A DNA stretch of 35,186 nucleotides from Acidothermus sp. (GTDB lineage: Bacteria; Actinomycetota; Actinomycetes; Acidothermales; Acidothermaceae). The translations under genes and the position numbers were made by a program. Shown here one piece after another: positions 16,328 through 24,679 of the stretch (its first letter is position 1; each line of letters starts with the position of its first letter). Below the pieces are notes generated by a model. That model was not told where the DNA came from. It ran no database searches and saw nothing but the letters and a program-made list of their open reading frames with translations. The DNA is taken from the NCBI GenBank assembly GCA_023512015.1, contig JAIMAI010000025.1:1-35186 (forward strand), given 5' to 3'.

Positions 16328-16843
16328 TCAACGCGGCCGGCCCCGTTCCCGGGAACGCAGGATCGCCTCCCGGCGAGCGAGGCGAGTGCCGCGACGGATC
16401 TCGGCTTCGTGGAAGCGGCGGTGGTCGTCGTCCGTCTCGGGGATCACGGGGGGAATCTCGCGGGGCCGCTCGTTCTCGTCGATCGCCACGAACACCAGGT
16501 ACGCCGAAGCGACGTGCCGCGGTTCCTGGTCGGCCCGGTTCCACGGCTGCGCAGTGACCCGCACCCCGATCTCACAGGACGTGCGGCCGGTCCAGTTGAC
16601 CTGCGCCTGACACGTGATGATGTCCCCGACGTGTACCGGGACGAGGAAGACCATCTCGTCGACCGCCACCGTCACCGCCCGCCCGCCGCAGTGGCGGGAC
16701 GCGACCGCGCCGGCCGTCTCGTCGATCAGACGCATGATGGCCCCGCCGTGCACGTTGCCGTACAGATTGGCGTCGAGCGCGGTGGCGATCCGGCTCAAAC
16801 TGAGCCGCGCGGCGCTGGTCGGCACACCCCGAAGTTCGGACAT
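16328..16843 (-). CDS. Hotdog-fold acyl-CoA thioesterase
   Basis: This 171-residue single-hotdog protein resembles YciA/BACH-type acyl-CoA thioesterases, which hydrolyse acyl-CoA to free acid and CoA in the cytoplasm. The active-site segment is GNVHGGAIMRLIDETAGAVA, with Asn30, His32-Gly-Gly and Asp41-Glu42, followed by VDEMVFLVPVHVGD and a strand pattern ending ASAYLVFVAID. The arginine-rich C-terminal tail is probably disordered. Its ATG lies seven bases after the acyl-CoA dehydrogenase stop on the same strand, so the two are likely cotranscribed, which fits an acyl-CoA role. Chain-length preference cannot be inferred. Confidence 0.85.
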   Translation of the reverse strand: MSELRGVPTSAARLSLSRIATALDANLYGNVHGGAIMRLIDETAGAVASRHCGGRAVTVAVDEMVFLVPVHVGDIITCQAQVNWTGRTSCEIGVRVTAQPWNRADQEPRHVASAYLVFVAIDENERPREIPPVIPETDDDHRRFHEAEIRRGTRLARREAILRSRERGRPR

Positions 16844-16850
16844 GGCCAGA

Positions 16851-18056
16851 TCATCGCATCCGGGCCGATTCCTCCCGGCCCGCAGGCCGGTCCGCCGCTT
16901 CGCGTAGCAGCTCCCGTGCGATCACGAGCCGTTGAATCTGGTTCGTGCCCTCGTAAATTTGGGTGATCTTAGCGTCCCGCATCATCCGCTCCACCGGATG
17001 ATCCTGGGTGTAGCCGTAACCACCGAGAAGTTGGACGGCGTCCGTCGTCACGGCCATCGCGACGTCGGAGGCAAAACATTTCGCCGCCGCCCCCAGGTAG
17101 GTAAGGACCTGGGATCCCGCCTGCGAGCTGGACGCCGCCTGGTAGGTCAGGCTTCGCGCGGCGTCGATGCGCATCGCCATATCGGCGAGCATGAACTGCA
17201 CCCCTTGGAATTCGGCAACCGGCTTCCCGAATTGCCGACGCTGCCGGGTATAGCCGAGCGCGACGTCGAGCGCCCCCTGCGCGATGCCGACCGCTTGCGC
17301 GGCTATCGTCACCCGGGTGTGGTCGAGAGTACGCATGGCAAGGGCGAAGCCCTCCCCGGCCTCGCCGATGAGCCGCCACTGCGGAATGCGGCAGTCGTCG
17401 AAATACATTTCCCGAGTCGGGGAACCCCGTATCCCGAGTTTCCGCTCCTTGGCGCCGAACGACACCCCCGGGTCGTCTTTCTCGACGATGAAAGCGGAAA
17501 TTCCGTGGGGGCCGGCGCTCGGGTCGGTGGCCGCGAAAACCGTGTAGAACCGCGACTCCCCGGCGCCGCTGATCCAACGCTTGACACCGTTCAACACCCA
17601 CCCGTCGTCGGTGCGCCGCGCAGTGGTCTGCAGCGCCGCCGCGTCACTGCCGGCCGTCGGCTCGCTGAGGGCATACGAGAACATCGCTTCTCCCCGCGCC
17701 ACCGGCGGCAGATAACGCTCGCACAATTCCTCCGCACCCGCCAACAGCAACGGCAGCGTACCGAGTTTGTTCACCGCCGGAATGAGCGAGGACGCCGCAC
17801 ACACCCGCGCGATTTCCTCGATGACGATGACGGTGGCCAGGGCATCGGCGCCGGCGCCGCCGTATTCTTCCGGAATGTGCGGGGCGTGGAAACCGGAACG
17901 GGCCAACGCGTCGTGAACATCCCACGGGAATTCGCCGCTTCGGTCGATCTCAGCAGCCCGTGGGGCGATGTGCTTCTCGGCCAGCTCACGGACCACGCCG
18001 CGCAGCTGCGTGTACTCCGGCGGCAACGCGAAAGGCAACGCAGGGGGTGCCGACAC
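16851..18056 (-). CDS. Acyl-CoA dehydrogenase (FadE25-like)
   Basis: This 401-residue FAD enzyme oxidises an acyl-CoA to the 2-enoyl-CoA. Marks: [35 protein letters not shown] (FAD/substrate loop), [54 protein letters not shown] and [15 protein letters not shown]. The Glu in YEGT is the catalytic base at the MCAD-type position, so this is not isovaleryl-CoA dehydrogenase-like, where the base lies elsewhere. Being near purE/purK recalls M. tuberculosis fadE25. GTG 18056 is chosen because the longer frame from 18119 would run into the divergent ugd gene, and a TACAAT box sits six bases before this GTG. Confidence 0.9.
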   Translation of the reverse strand: MSAPPALPFALPPEYTQLRGVVRELAEKHIAPRAAEIDRSGEFPWDVHDALARSGFHAPHIPEEYGGAGADALATVIVIEEIARVCAASSLIPAVNKLGTLPLLLAGAEELCERYLPPVARGEAMFSYALSEPTAGSDAAALQTTARRTDDGWVLNGVKRWISGAGESRFYTVFAATDPSAGPHGISAFIVEKDDPGVSFGAKERKLGIRGSPTREMYFDDCRIPQWRLIGEAGEGFALAMRTLDHTRVTIAAQAVGIAQGALDVALGYTRQRRQFGKPVAEFQGVQFMLADMAMRIDAARSLTYQAASSSQAGSQVLTYLGAAAKCFASDVAMAVTTDAVQLLGGYGYTQDHPVERMMRDAKITQIYEGTNQIQRLVIARELLREAADRPAGREESARMR

Positions 18057-18062
18057 GCTACG

Positions 18063-18068
18063 ATTGTA
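18063..18068 (-). promoter_or_regulatory. -10 box of a leaderless acyl-CoA dehydrogenase transcript
   Basis: On the minus strand TACAAT, a near-perfect -10 hexamer, is followed by six bases and then GTG 18056, with no ribosome site. Transcription would begin at the start codon. The box sits inside an imperfect palindrome, CTAC-AATC-GTAG (18058-18069), that could be an operator shared with the divergent ugd gene. Confidence 0.5.
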
Positions 18069-18099
18069 GGACTGCCGTCCGCTCGCGAGGGGAGTTCGT

Positions 18100-19416
18100 G
18101 TGCTGCGACTCACGGTCATCGGAACCGGTTATCTCGGTGCCACTCACGCGGCCTGCATGGCCGAGTTGGGGTACGAGGTACTCGGATACGACGTCGACGA
18201 GGTGAAGATCTCAGCGCTGCAGTCGGGAAAGGTTCCGTTCTACGAACCGGAGTTGCCGGAACTGCTGGCGCGCCATGTGGCCGGTGGCCGCGTGGCTTTC
18301 ACCACCGACATCGACGAGGTCGCGAACTTCGGCGACGTGCACTTCCTGTGCGTCGGCACTCCTCAACAACCCAACGGATACGCGGCAGATCTTCGCTACG
18401 TGCACGCCGCGATCGAAACGCTCGCACCGCGGCTCCGCCGTCCGTGCCTCGTCGTAGGCAAATCCACCGTGCCCGTCGGCACGGCGACGACCCTCGCGAC
18501 TCGGATAGCGGAGCTCGCCCCGGCAGGTGCCGACGTCGAGCTCGCGTGGAATCCCGAATTCCTCCGCGAAGGATTCGCCGTCCGCGACACCCTCCGACCC
18601 GACCGACTCGTGATCGGCGTCCAGACGTCTCGGGCGGAACGGGTACTGCGGGAAATCTACGCTCCGCTCCTCGATGCCGGAGTACCGCTCGTCGTCACCG
18701 ATTTCCCGACCGCGGAATTGGTGAAAACCGCGGCAAACGCGTTCCTAGCCACGAAGATCTCGTTCATCAATGCGATGGCGGAAATCTGCGAGGTCGTCGG
18801 TGCGGACGTCGTCCAACTGAGCGAAGCACTCGGTTACGACCCGCGGATCGGCAAGCGGTTCCTGCAAGCCGGCCTCGGATTCGGCGGAGGCTGCCTTCCC
18901 AAGGACATCCGCGCCTTCCGAGCACGAGCCGAGGAACTCGGAGCCGCCGAAGCGGTGGCGTTCCTCGCGGAAGTCGACGCCATCAACATGCGACGGCGCG
19001 CCCGGGTGGTCGAACTCGCGCGGCGGGAATGCGGTGAGGATTTCACCGGACGACGAGTCGCCGTCCTCGGAGCCGCCTTCAAACCGAACAGCGACGACAT
19101 CCGGGACTCGCCCGCCCTCGACGTGGCCGAGACGATCCGCCGGGCCGGGGCACACGTCAGCATCTACGATCCTGAGGCAATGCCGAACGCCGCGGCCCGC
19201 TATCCGCAGCTCGATTACGCAAAGACCGCCTTCGCGGCCTGCGAAAACGCCGACGTCGTCCTCCACCTCACCGAGTGGCAGGAATTCCGTGAAATCGATC
19301 CGGCCGCCCTCGGCGAAATCGTCGCACAGCGACGCATCATCGACGGTCGCAACGTCCTCGATCCGAATCTGTGGCGCGCGGCCGGCTGGATGTACCGAGG
19401 GCTCGGACGTCCCTGA
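18100..19416 (+). CDS. ugd: UDP-glucose 6-dehydrogenase
   Basis: This 438-residue NAD-dependent enzyme oxidises UDP-glucose twice to UDP-glucuronate, a precursor for acidic surface sugars. Motifs: IGTGYLG (7-13), [45 protein letters not shown], the catalytic Cys265 in [10 protein letters not shown], and a C-terminal NAD/UDP-binding domain with [14 protein letters not shown]. Length and motifs match the UDPGDH family; GDP-mannose dehydrogenase is the main alternative but the motifs fit Ugd better. GTG 18100 has AGGGGAG (18088-18094) five bases upstream, a strong ribosome site. Its location beside the polysaccharide genes suggests uronic acid in the surface glycan. Confidence 0.92.
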   Translation: MLRLTVIGTGYLGATHAACMAELGYEVLGYDVDEVKISALQSGKVPFYEPELPELLARHVAGGRVAFTTDIDEVANFGDVHFLCVGTPQQPNGYAADLRYVHAAIETLAPRLRRPCLVVGKSTVPVGTATTLATRIAELAPAGADVELAWNPEFLREGFAVRDTLRPDRLVIGVQTSRAERVLREIYAPLLDAGVPLVVTDFPTAELVKTAANAFLATKISFINAMAEICEVVGADVVQLSEALGYDPRIGKRFLQAGLGFGGGCLPKDIRAFRARAEELGAAEAVAFLAEVDAINMRRRARVVELARRECGEDFTGRRVAVLGAAFKPNSDDIRDSPALDVAETIRRAGAHVSIYDPEAMPNAAARYPQLDYAKTAFAACENADVVLHLTEWQEFREIDPAALGEIVAQRRIIDGRNVLDPNLWRAAGWMYRGLGRP

Positions 19417-19444
19417 AAACGCCGGCGGTCCGGCATACCGGCGT
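19416..19444 (-). terminator. Rho-independent-type terminator after purE
   Basis: On the minus strand ACGCCGG (19444-19438) pairs with CCGGCGT (19425-19419), seven perfect base pairs, followed directly by TTT. It lies 50 bases past the purE stop and abuts the ugd stop codon, so it probably ends the acyl-CoA dehydrogenase 2/purK/purE mRNA and may also stop ugd transcripts. The loop is 12 bases, with a competing inner GCCGG/CCGGC stem. Confidence 0.5.
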
Positions 19445-19494
19445 GGGGTTCCCGCGCGGGTCTCCGCGATGCGTCGTCGCCGTCTGCGGGGCCT

Positions 19495-20010
19495 TCAGGG
19501 TGTGTGTTCGGCCAGCGAACGGGTGAGCGCTGCGTCCTTGGCCAGCACCTGGGCCCGCAATTCCTCCTGGAAAGCGAGATAGCGCGCCCGCAGATCGGCG
19601 TCGCCGGCGGCAAGAATTCGCACGGCGAGCAACCCGGCGTTGCGGGCCGCGCCGACTCCGACGGTCGCGACGGGAACACCTGCCGGCATCTGCACGATGG
19701 ACAGCAAGGAATCCAGCCCGTCGAGGTGGGCGAGCGGCACCGGCACCCCGATGACCGGCAGCGGTGTCGCCGAGGCGACCATTCCGGGAAGATGCGCCGC
19801 ACCCCCGGCCCCGGCGATGATGACCCGCAGCCCACGATCCGCCGCCGCAGTCGCGTATTCCAGCATCCGCTGGGGGGTGCGGTGCGCGGAGACCACGTGA
19901 ACCTCGTGCGGCACGTCGAATTCCGCCAGCGCGGCCGCCGCGTGCTGCATCGTCGTCCAATCGCTGTCACTACCCATGATCACGCCGACCAGCGGCGGCG
20001 GTGCCGTCAC
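19495..20010 (-). CDS. purE: N5-carboxyaminoimidazole ribonucleotide mutase
   Basis: This 171-residue class I PurE moves the carboxylate of N5-CAIR to carbon 4, giving CAIR in purine synthesis. Motifs: [11 protein letters not shown] (8-18), [11 protein letters not shown] (39-49, with active-site His43), [21 protein letters not shown] and the subunit-contact segment [19 protein letters not shown]. Pairing with purK confirms the two-step bacterial route rather than direct AIR carboxylation. The GTG at 20010 overlaps the purK stop (GTGA), so translation is coupled. It is the last gene of its transcription unit, followed by a hairpin at 19416-19444. Confidence 0.95.
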   Translation of the reverse strand: MTAPPPLVGVIMGSDSDWTTMQHAAAALAEFDVPHEVHVVSAHRTPQRMLEYATAAADRGLRVIIAGAGGAAHLPGMVASATPLPVIGVPVPLAHLDGLDSLLSIVQMPAGVPVATVGVGAARNAGLLAVRILAAGDADLRARYLAFQEELRAQVLAKDAALTRSLAEHTP

Positions 20011-21248
20011 GGCGTCTCCTCTCCCCGCAGGATGCGCACGGCACGGGCGGCCCGCTGCCGCGCCGTTTCCGGGTCATCGCCGCACACGTTCACGTGCCCG
20101 ATTTTCCGACCCCGTTTCACCACTTTGTTGTAGAGGTGGATTTTCACCCCCGGGTCGGCGAGTGCCGCCGGGATCCGCCGGTGCACCTGTTCGGCGTCCG
20201 CGCCGGAACCGCCGAGCAGATTCGCCATCACAGTGACGGGAGCGGTGAGCTCGGTGTCACCGAGCGGCCACCCCAGGATCGCCCGCAGATGCTGCTCGAA
20301 TTGGGAGGTGACCGAACCGTCCATCGTCCAATGCCCGCTGTTGTGGGGGCGCATCGCGAGCTCGTTGACCACCAGCGGTTCGACGCCGTCGGTCTCGAAC
20401 AATTCCACGGCCAGCAAGCCCACGACGTCCAATTCTTTGGCGATGTTCTCCGCCAGACCGCGTGCCTGCTCGGCCACCGCCCGGTCGACTTCCGGAGCGG
20501 GCGCGACCACGAACGTGCAGATTCCGTTCTCCTGTACGGTCTGCACCACCGGCCAACTGCGCGTTTCACCGTTCGCCGAACGCGCGACCTGGATCGCGAC
20601 TTCACGCCGGAAATCCACGTGCTGTTCGACGAACCACCGAATGCCCGACAATTTCTCGACCACATCCGCCACCCCGGGCGGATCCGCGACGACCCAAACA
20701 CCTTTGCCGTCGTACCCGCCGGAAATCGCCTTGACCACCACCGGCCAGCCGTGCTCCTCCGCGAAAGCGACGACGTCGTCCCGTTCGTGCCCGGGGCGCG
20801 GGACGGCCCACCGCGGCACCGGAAAACGAGCCTCGGCCAGCCGCTCCCGCATCCGCAGCTTGTCCTGCACGAACGGCAGCGCATGCGAGCCCGGCCGGGC
20901 GATGACCCCGCGTCGTTCGAGTTCCGCCACGAGGGCCGCCGGTACGTGCTCGTGATCGAAGGTCAGGACGTCGACCGCTTGCGCGAATCGGGCCACCGCT
21001 TCGTCGTCCCGAGGCTCCCCGAACCGGACGTCGGCACAGACTTCCGCCGCGCAATCCTTGGGACCGACCGCCAGCACCCGCAGGTGAACCCCGAGGGCGA
21101 TCGCCGCCTGATGGGTCATGCGGGCGAGTTGACCCGCACCAACCATGCCGACCACCGGTGCGGTCGCCACCACCGAGAAGCGGGGAATCTCCGGGGAAGC
21201 GAAGGAAGCGGACGACGACACGAACGGAAGCCTAGCGACCGGCGTCAC
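20007..21248 (-). CDS. purK: N5-carboxyaminoimidazole ribonucleotide synthase
   Basis: This ATP-grasp enzyme (413 residues from this start) makes N5-CAIR from AIR, ATP and bicarbonate, feeding PurE. Motifs: [13 protein letters not shown] with the glycine loop, [43 protein letters not shown] (ATP-grasp lysine and glycine loop), [15 protein letters not shown] and [18 protein letters not shown] (metal-binding Glu and Asn). The start is uncertain. GTG 21248 overlaps the preceding dehydrogenase stop (GTGA) but gives 34 residues before the conserved VGMVG; a GTG just before [11 protein letters not shown] would give a more typical length. Position and coupling support the longer start, and conservation the shorter one. 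Confidence 0.95.
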   Translation of the reverse strand: MTPVARLPFVSSSASFASPEIPRFSVVATAPVVGMVGAGQLARMTHQAAIALGVHLRVLAVGPKDCAAEVCADVRFGEPRDDEAVARFAQAVDVLTFDHEHVPAALVAELERRGVIARPGSHALPFVQDKLRMRERLAEARFPVPRWAVPRPGHERDDVVAFAEEHGWPVVVKAISGGYDGKGVWVVADPPGVADVVEKLSGIRWFVEQHVDFRREVAIQVARSANGETRSWPVVQTVQENGICTFVVAPAPEVDRAVAEQARGLAENIAKELDVVGLLAVELFETDGVEPLVVNELAMRPHNSGHWTMDGSVTSQFEQHLRAILGWPLGDTELTAPVTVMANLLGGSGADAEQVHRRIPAALADPGVKIHLYNKVVKRGRKIGHVNVCGDDPETARQRAARAVRILRGEETP

Positions 21249-22444
21249 ATCCCCGGCAGCCCCAACCCCCGCGCGATAACCATGCGCTGAACCTCGCTCG
21301 TCCCCTCACCGATCTCGAGAATCTTGCAGTCCCGCCAGAACCGCGCGACCGGCGTCTCGTTGATGAACCCGGCCCCCCCGAAGATTTGGGTCGCCTCCCG
21401 CGCATTGGCGACCGCCACCTCGGAGGCGTAGAGCTTCGCGATCGCCGCCTGCTCCTTGAACGGCTTGCCGGCCAACATCCGCCGCGCCGCGTCGTAGTAG
21501 GCGAGTCGGGCGGTATGCACCCGGGCGGCCATGTCGGCGAGTTTGAATTCGATCGCCTGGAAGGTGCCGATCGGGCGGCCGAATGCGTGACGCTGTCCGG
21601 CATAGCGCAGCGCCTCATCCAGGCATCCCTGGGCGAGCCCCACCGCCAGCGCCGCGATCGCGATCCGTCCCTCGTCGAGGATCGCGAGAAAGTTCGCATA
21701 CCCCTTTCCCCGCTCGCCGAGCATGTGATCGGACGGGACGTGGACGTCGTCCAGGAAGACCTGCCGGGTGTCCGAGGCGTGCCAGCCGACCTTGGAGTAC
21801 GGGGGGCTCACCGAAAGCCCCTCGCTCGGCACCGGCACGACGAACGCCGAGATCTCCTTGCCGCCGGTGGGATGCGAGGTAGCGGATGTCTCGCCGGGGG
21901 GCTCCCCGGTCACCGCGGTCACCGTGATCACACTGGTGATCTGCGTACCGGCGTTCGTGATGAACGCTTTCGTTCCCCGGATCCGCCACCCCTCGCCGTC
22001 CGGCACCGCCCGGGTCGTGGTGGCTCCGGCGTCCGAGCCACCGCCGGGTTCGGTCAACCCGAACGCCCCGAGCCGCTCGCCGCGGGCCAACGGCGGCAGC
22101 CAGCGCTGCTTCTGTTCCTCGCTTCCGAAGCGGTAGATCGGCATCGCCCCGAGGCTCACCCCCGCTTCGAGCGTGATCGCGATCGATGAGTCGACCCGCG
22201 CGAGCTCCTCCACGGCCAGGCAGAGCGCGAAGTAGTCACCGCCCGCGCCTCCGTACTCCTCGGGGAAGGGGAGGCCGAACAACCCCATGCGGCCCATCTC
22301 GGCGACGAGGTCGTAGGGGAACTCCTCGGCTTCGTCCAGCGCCGCCGCCTTCGGGGCCACCGCGTCGCGGGCGAACTCCTCCACGAGGGAACGCAACGCG
22401 GCGTGGTCGTCGTCCAAGAAGTAGTCGTAGCGAGCGGAGGCCAT
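21245..22444 (-). CDS. Acyl-CoA dehydrogenase 2 (first gene of the purK-purE unit)
   Basis: This 399-residue flavoprotein oxidises acyl-CoA at carbons 2-3. Marks: [108 protein letters not shown] and IGEGTSEVQRMVIAR. The Glu in GEGT occupies the usual catalytic-base position, so despite nearby HMG-CoA lyase it is not a standard isovaleryl-CoA dehydrogenase; a branched or medium acyl-CoA is more likely. A loop of about 15 polar residues (GEPPGETSATSHPTGG) before EISAFVV lengthens the middle beta domain. AAAGGGG seven bases before ATG 22444 supports the start. It overlaps purK by four bases, an odd pairing with purine genes that is conserved in kind (FadE-purE-purK) in mycobacteria. Confidence 0.9.
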   Translation of the reverse strand: MASARYDYFLDDDHAALRSLVEEFARDAVAPKAAALDEAEEFPYDLVAEMGRMGLFGLPFPEEYGGAGGDYFALCLAVEELARVDSSIAITLEAGVSLGAMPIYRFGSEEQKQRWLPPLARGERLGAFGLTEPGGGSDAGATTTRAVPDGEGWRIRGTKAFITNAGTQITSVITVTAVTGEPPGETSATSHPTGGKEISAFVVPVPSEGLSVSPPYSKVGWHASDTRQVFLDDVHVPSDHMLGERGKGYANFLAILDEGRIAIAALAVGLAQGCLDEALRYAGQRHAFGRPIGTFQAIEFKLADMAARVHTARLAYYDAARRMLAGKPFKEQAAIAKLYASEVAVANAREATQIFGGAGFINETPVARFWRDCKILEIGEGTSEVQRMVIARGLGLPGM

Positions 22445-22606
22445 CAGAATGCCCCTTTCCGATACGGGCGGCGAATGGCTCGCCGTCCACGCTCACATCG
22501 TCGCACCGGACGCCGATACTGTGGGGAGACAGCGGCGCAGTGCGACGTGGCGGCCGATCGGGCCGGGTGGGCACTCCGGAAGCAATCGATCTCGACAGGT
22601 GGTTTG

Positions 22607-23095
22607 GTGAAAATCATCTCAGCGCTCTACCGGCGATTCGCCCATCTGGTCCACGAAATCGCCAAGTTCGGCATCGTCGGTTTTCTCGCCTTCATCGTGG
22701 ACGTTGGTCTGTTCAACGTCTTACGCTCCGACGGCGCTCCGCTGCACGACAAAGTCATCACCGCGAAAGCCATCTCCACCGTGGTGGCCGCGACCTTCGC
22801 GTATTTCGCCAACCGCCACTGGACGTGGCGGGCGCGGATGCGGTCGGGGCTGCGCCGCGAGTACACGCTGTTCTTCGTGTTCAACGCGATCGGGCTTGCG
22901 ATCGCGGAGGCCTGCCTGGCGATTTCGCACTACGGGCTCGGTTTTCACAGCAAGCTGGCCGACAACATCTCGGCCAACGGCATCGGTCTGGTGCTCGGCA
23001 CCCTCTTCCGGTTCTGGTCCTACCGTCGTTGGGTGTTCCTCGCCGTCAAGGAACCCGAGCGCAGCGAACAAGCGGCGGGTGCCGCCATCGTCTGA
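22607..23095 (+). CDS. GtrA family membrane protein
   Basis: This 162-residue protein has four predicted helices and the GtrA pattern: KFGIVGFLAFIVDVGLFNVL (helix 1), KAISTVVAATFAYFANRHWTWR (helix 2 with the NR-x-W-T-W motif), LFFVFNAIGLAIAEACLAI (helix 3), and NGIGLVLGTLFRFWSYRRWVF (helix 4 with FRFWSYRRWVF). GtrA proteins are thought to help move polyprenyl-phosphate sugars across the membrane for surface glycan decoration. GTG 22607 is preceded by AGGTGG at four bases, better than any upstream start. A TACTGT (22517-22522) about 85 bases upstream is a possible -10. The mycobacterial counterpart beside purK (Rv3277) is also a GtrA-type protein. Confidence 0.88.
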   Translation: MKIISALYRRFAHLVHEIAKFGIVGFLAFIVDVGLFNVLRSDGAPLHDKVITAKAISTVVAATFAYFANRHWTWRARMRSGLRREYTLFFVFNAIGLAIAEACLAISHYGLGFHSKLADNISANGIGLVLGTLFRFWSYRRWVFLAVKEPERSEQAAGAAIV

Positions 23096-23118
23096 TGGTC
23101 CTGGCGGCGGCCGCGCCG

Positions 23119-24648
23119 TCACACCGGGCTCACCCCGTGCCGGCGGTCCACGAAATGCCGGTCTTTGCCGGCCGCCCGCGCCAGCCGCATGACGAGTTGG
23201 TCGCGTAACCGGTGCGGCTCCACGATGTCGTCGACGACCAGCTCGGAGGCCAATCGGACGATGTCGATGTCGGCTTCGTATTCCGCGCGAAGTTCGGCGA
23301 CCACCCGCGCCCGTTCGGCGTCGTCCGCGATCGCCGCGAGCTTCTTCGCATGGACGGCGTTCACCGCGGCTTCGGCGCCCATGACCGCGATTTTCGCGGT
23401 CGGCAGCGCCAAGGTGGCGTCCGGAGCGAAACCCGGCCCGGCCATCGCGTACAACCCGGCGCCGTAGGCTTTTCGGACGACCACGCAGATTTTCGGTACC
23501 GTCGCTTCGGCTACCGCGGTAATCATCTTCGCTCCGTGGCGGATGATGCCTTGGCGTTCCACGGCACTGCCCACCATGAAACCCGGCACGTCGGCGAAGA
23601 ACACCAGCGGAATGTTGAACGCGTCGCACAACTGGATGAAACGGGTCGCCTTGTCCGCCGAATCGACGAAGAGCACGCCTCCTTTGTGCAGCGGATTGTT
23701 CGCGACCACTCCGATCACCCGGCCGGCGAGCCGCGCCAGCCCGACCACGATTTCCTTCGCCCACAGCGGATGGATTTCGAAGAAACTTCCCGCGTCGACG
23801 ACGCCGCGGATGAATGCCTTCATGTCGAAAGCGATCCGCTCGTTCTCCGGCACCAGGTGGTCGAGGTCCACCGGTTCCGGTTCGGCCGGCGCTGCGTGCG
23901 GAGGCTCGGCCCGCCAATGCGACGGCAGATACGACAGGTACCGCCGGACGACGTCGAGGGCCGAGGGTTCGTCGGGAACCAGGATGTGCCCGACCCCCGA
24001 TTCTGAGCAGTGCATCCGCGCACCACCCATTTCTTCCAACGTGGTCCGCTCACCGGTGACCATTTCCACCATGCGATCGGACCCCAAATACATGGAGGCG
24101 TTCCCCTCCACCATGACGACCAGGTCGCAGAACGCCGGAATATAGGCCCCGCCTGCGGCGCTCGGCCCGAACAATGCACAGACCTGCGGCACCACCCCGC
24201 TGGCCCGGACCTGCGCGTAGAAAATGTGCCCGGCGCCGCGGCGTCCGGGAAACATCGCCACCTGGTCGGGAATTCGTGCCCCCGCGGAATCGACGAGATA
24301 CACCAGCGGCAGTCCCCGCGCGGTGGCGTATTCGATGATCCTGATGATTTTCTCCACGGTCCGCGCACCCCACGAGCCCGCTTTGACCGTGGAGTCGTTG
24401 GCCATCAGCGCGACCGGGCGGCCGTCGATGGTCGCCGTCCCGGTGACCACACCGTCGGCGGGGAGATCAGCGGCGAGGGCGTTGGCGAACAACCCGTCTT
24501 CCACAAACGAATCAGGATCGACGAGCAGTCGGATGCGCTCGCGGGCGAAGAGTTTGCCGCGGGCCGCATTGGCTTCGTGATATTTCGGCGCACCCCCGCG
24601 GAGGATCCGCTCGCGCCGTTCGCGGAGCTCGTTCGTGGTCTCCGCCAT
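23119..24648 (-). CDS. Acyl-CoA carboxylase carboxyltransferase (beta) subunit
   Basis: This 509-residue biotin-dependent carboxyltransferase of the propionyl/methylcrotonyl-CoA carboxylase beta type moves CO2 from biotin to an acyl-CoA. The N-terminal crotonase-like half has RGKLFARERIRLLVDPDSF, DGVVTGTATIDGRP and GPSAAGGAYIPAFCD (acyl oxyanion loop); the C-terminal half has NNPLHKGGVLFVDSADKATRF, PLVFFADVPGFMVGSAVE and KAYGAGLYAMAGPGF (biotin site). The exact acyl substrate is not readable. HMG-CoA lyase and an enoyl-CoA hydratase nearby suggest methylcrotonyl-CoA (inference). No biotin-carrying alpha subunit lies in the window. ATG 24648 is preferred over an upstream ATG at 24690 because a TACCCT box lies six bases before it and the longer frame would cross the divergent lipoprotein start. 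Confidence 0.9.
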   Translation of the reverse strand: MAETTNELRERRERILRGGAPKYHEANAARGKLFARERIRLLVDPDSFVEDGLFANALAADLPADGVVTGTATIDGRPVALMANDSTVKAGSWGARTVEKIIRIIEYATARGLPLVYLVDSAGARIPDQVAMFPGRRGAGHIFYAQVRASGVVPQVCALFGPSAAGGAYIPAFCDLVVMVEGNASMYLGSDRMVEMVTGERTTLEEMGGARMHCSESGVGHILVPDEPSALDVVRRYLSYLPSHWRAEPPHAAPAEPEPVDLDHLVPENERIAFDMKAFIRGVVDAGSFFEIHPLWAKEIVVGLARLAGRVIGVVANNPLHKGGVLFVDSADKATRFIQLCDAFNIPLVFFADVPGFMVGSAVERQGIIRHGAKMITAVAEATVPKICVVVRKAYGAGLYAMAGPGFAPDATLALPTAKIAVMGAEAAVNAVHAKKLAAIADDAERARVVAELRAEYEADIDIVRLASELVVDDIVEPHRLRDQLVMRLARAAGKDRHFVDRRHGVSPV

Positions 24649-24654
24649 GGGCCG

Positions 24655-24660
24655 AGGGTA
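24655..24660 (-). promoter_or_regulatory. Candidate -10 box for leaderless carboxyltransferase gene
   Basis: On the minus strand TACCCT (TANNNT type) is followed by six bases and ATG 24648, with no ribosome site, so the transcript is probably leaderless. The whole divergent gap to the lipoprotein gene is only 31 bases, so both promoters must overlap. Confidence 0.4.
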
Positions 24661-24679
24661 TCGCGGGCACACTGAAGCC

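Noticed and set aside
16932-19037. A 2.1-kb plus-strand open frame spanning acyl-CoA dehydrogenase and part of ugd
   Set aside because: It runs antisense through one gene and out of frame through another, and has no domain or ribosome site. Long spurious frames are common at this GC content.
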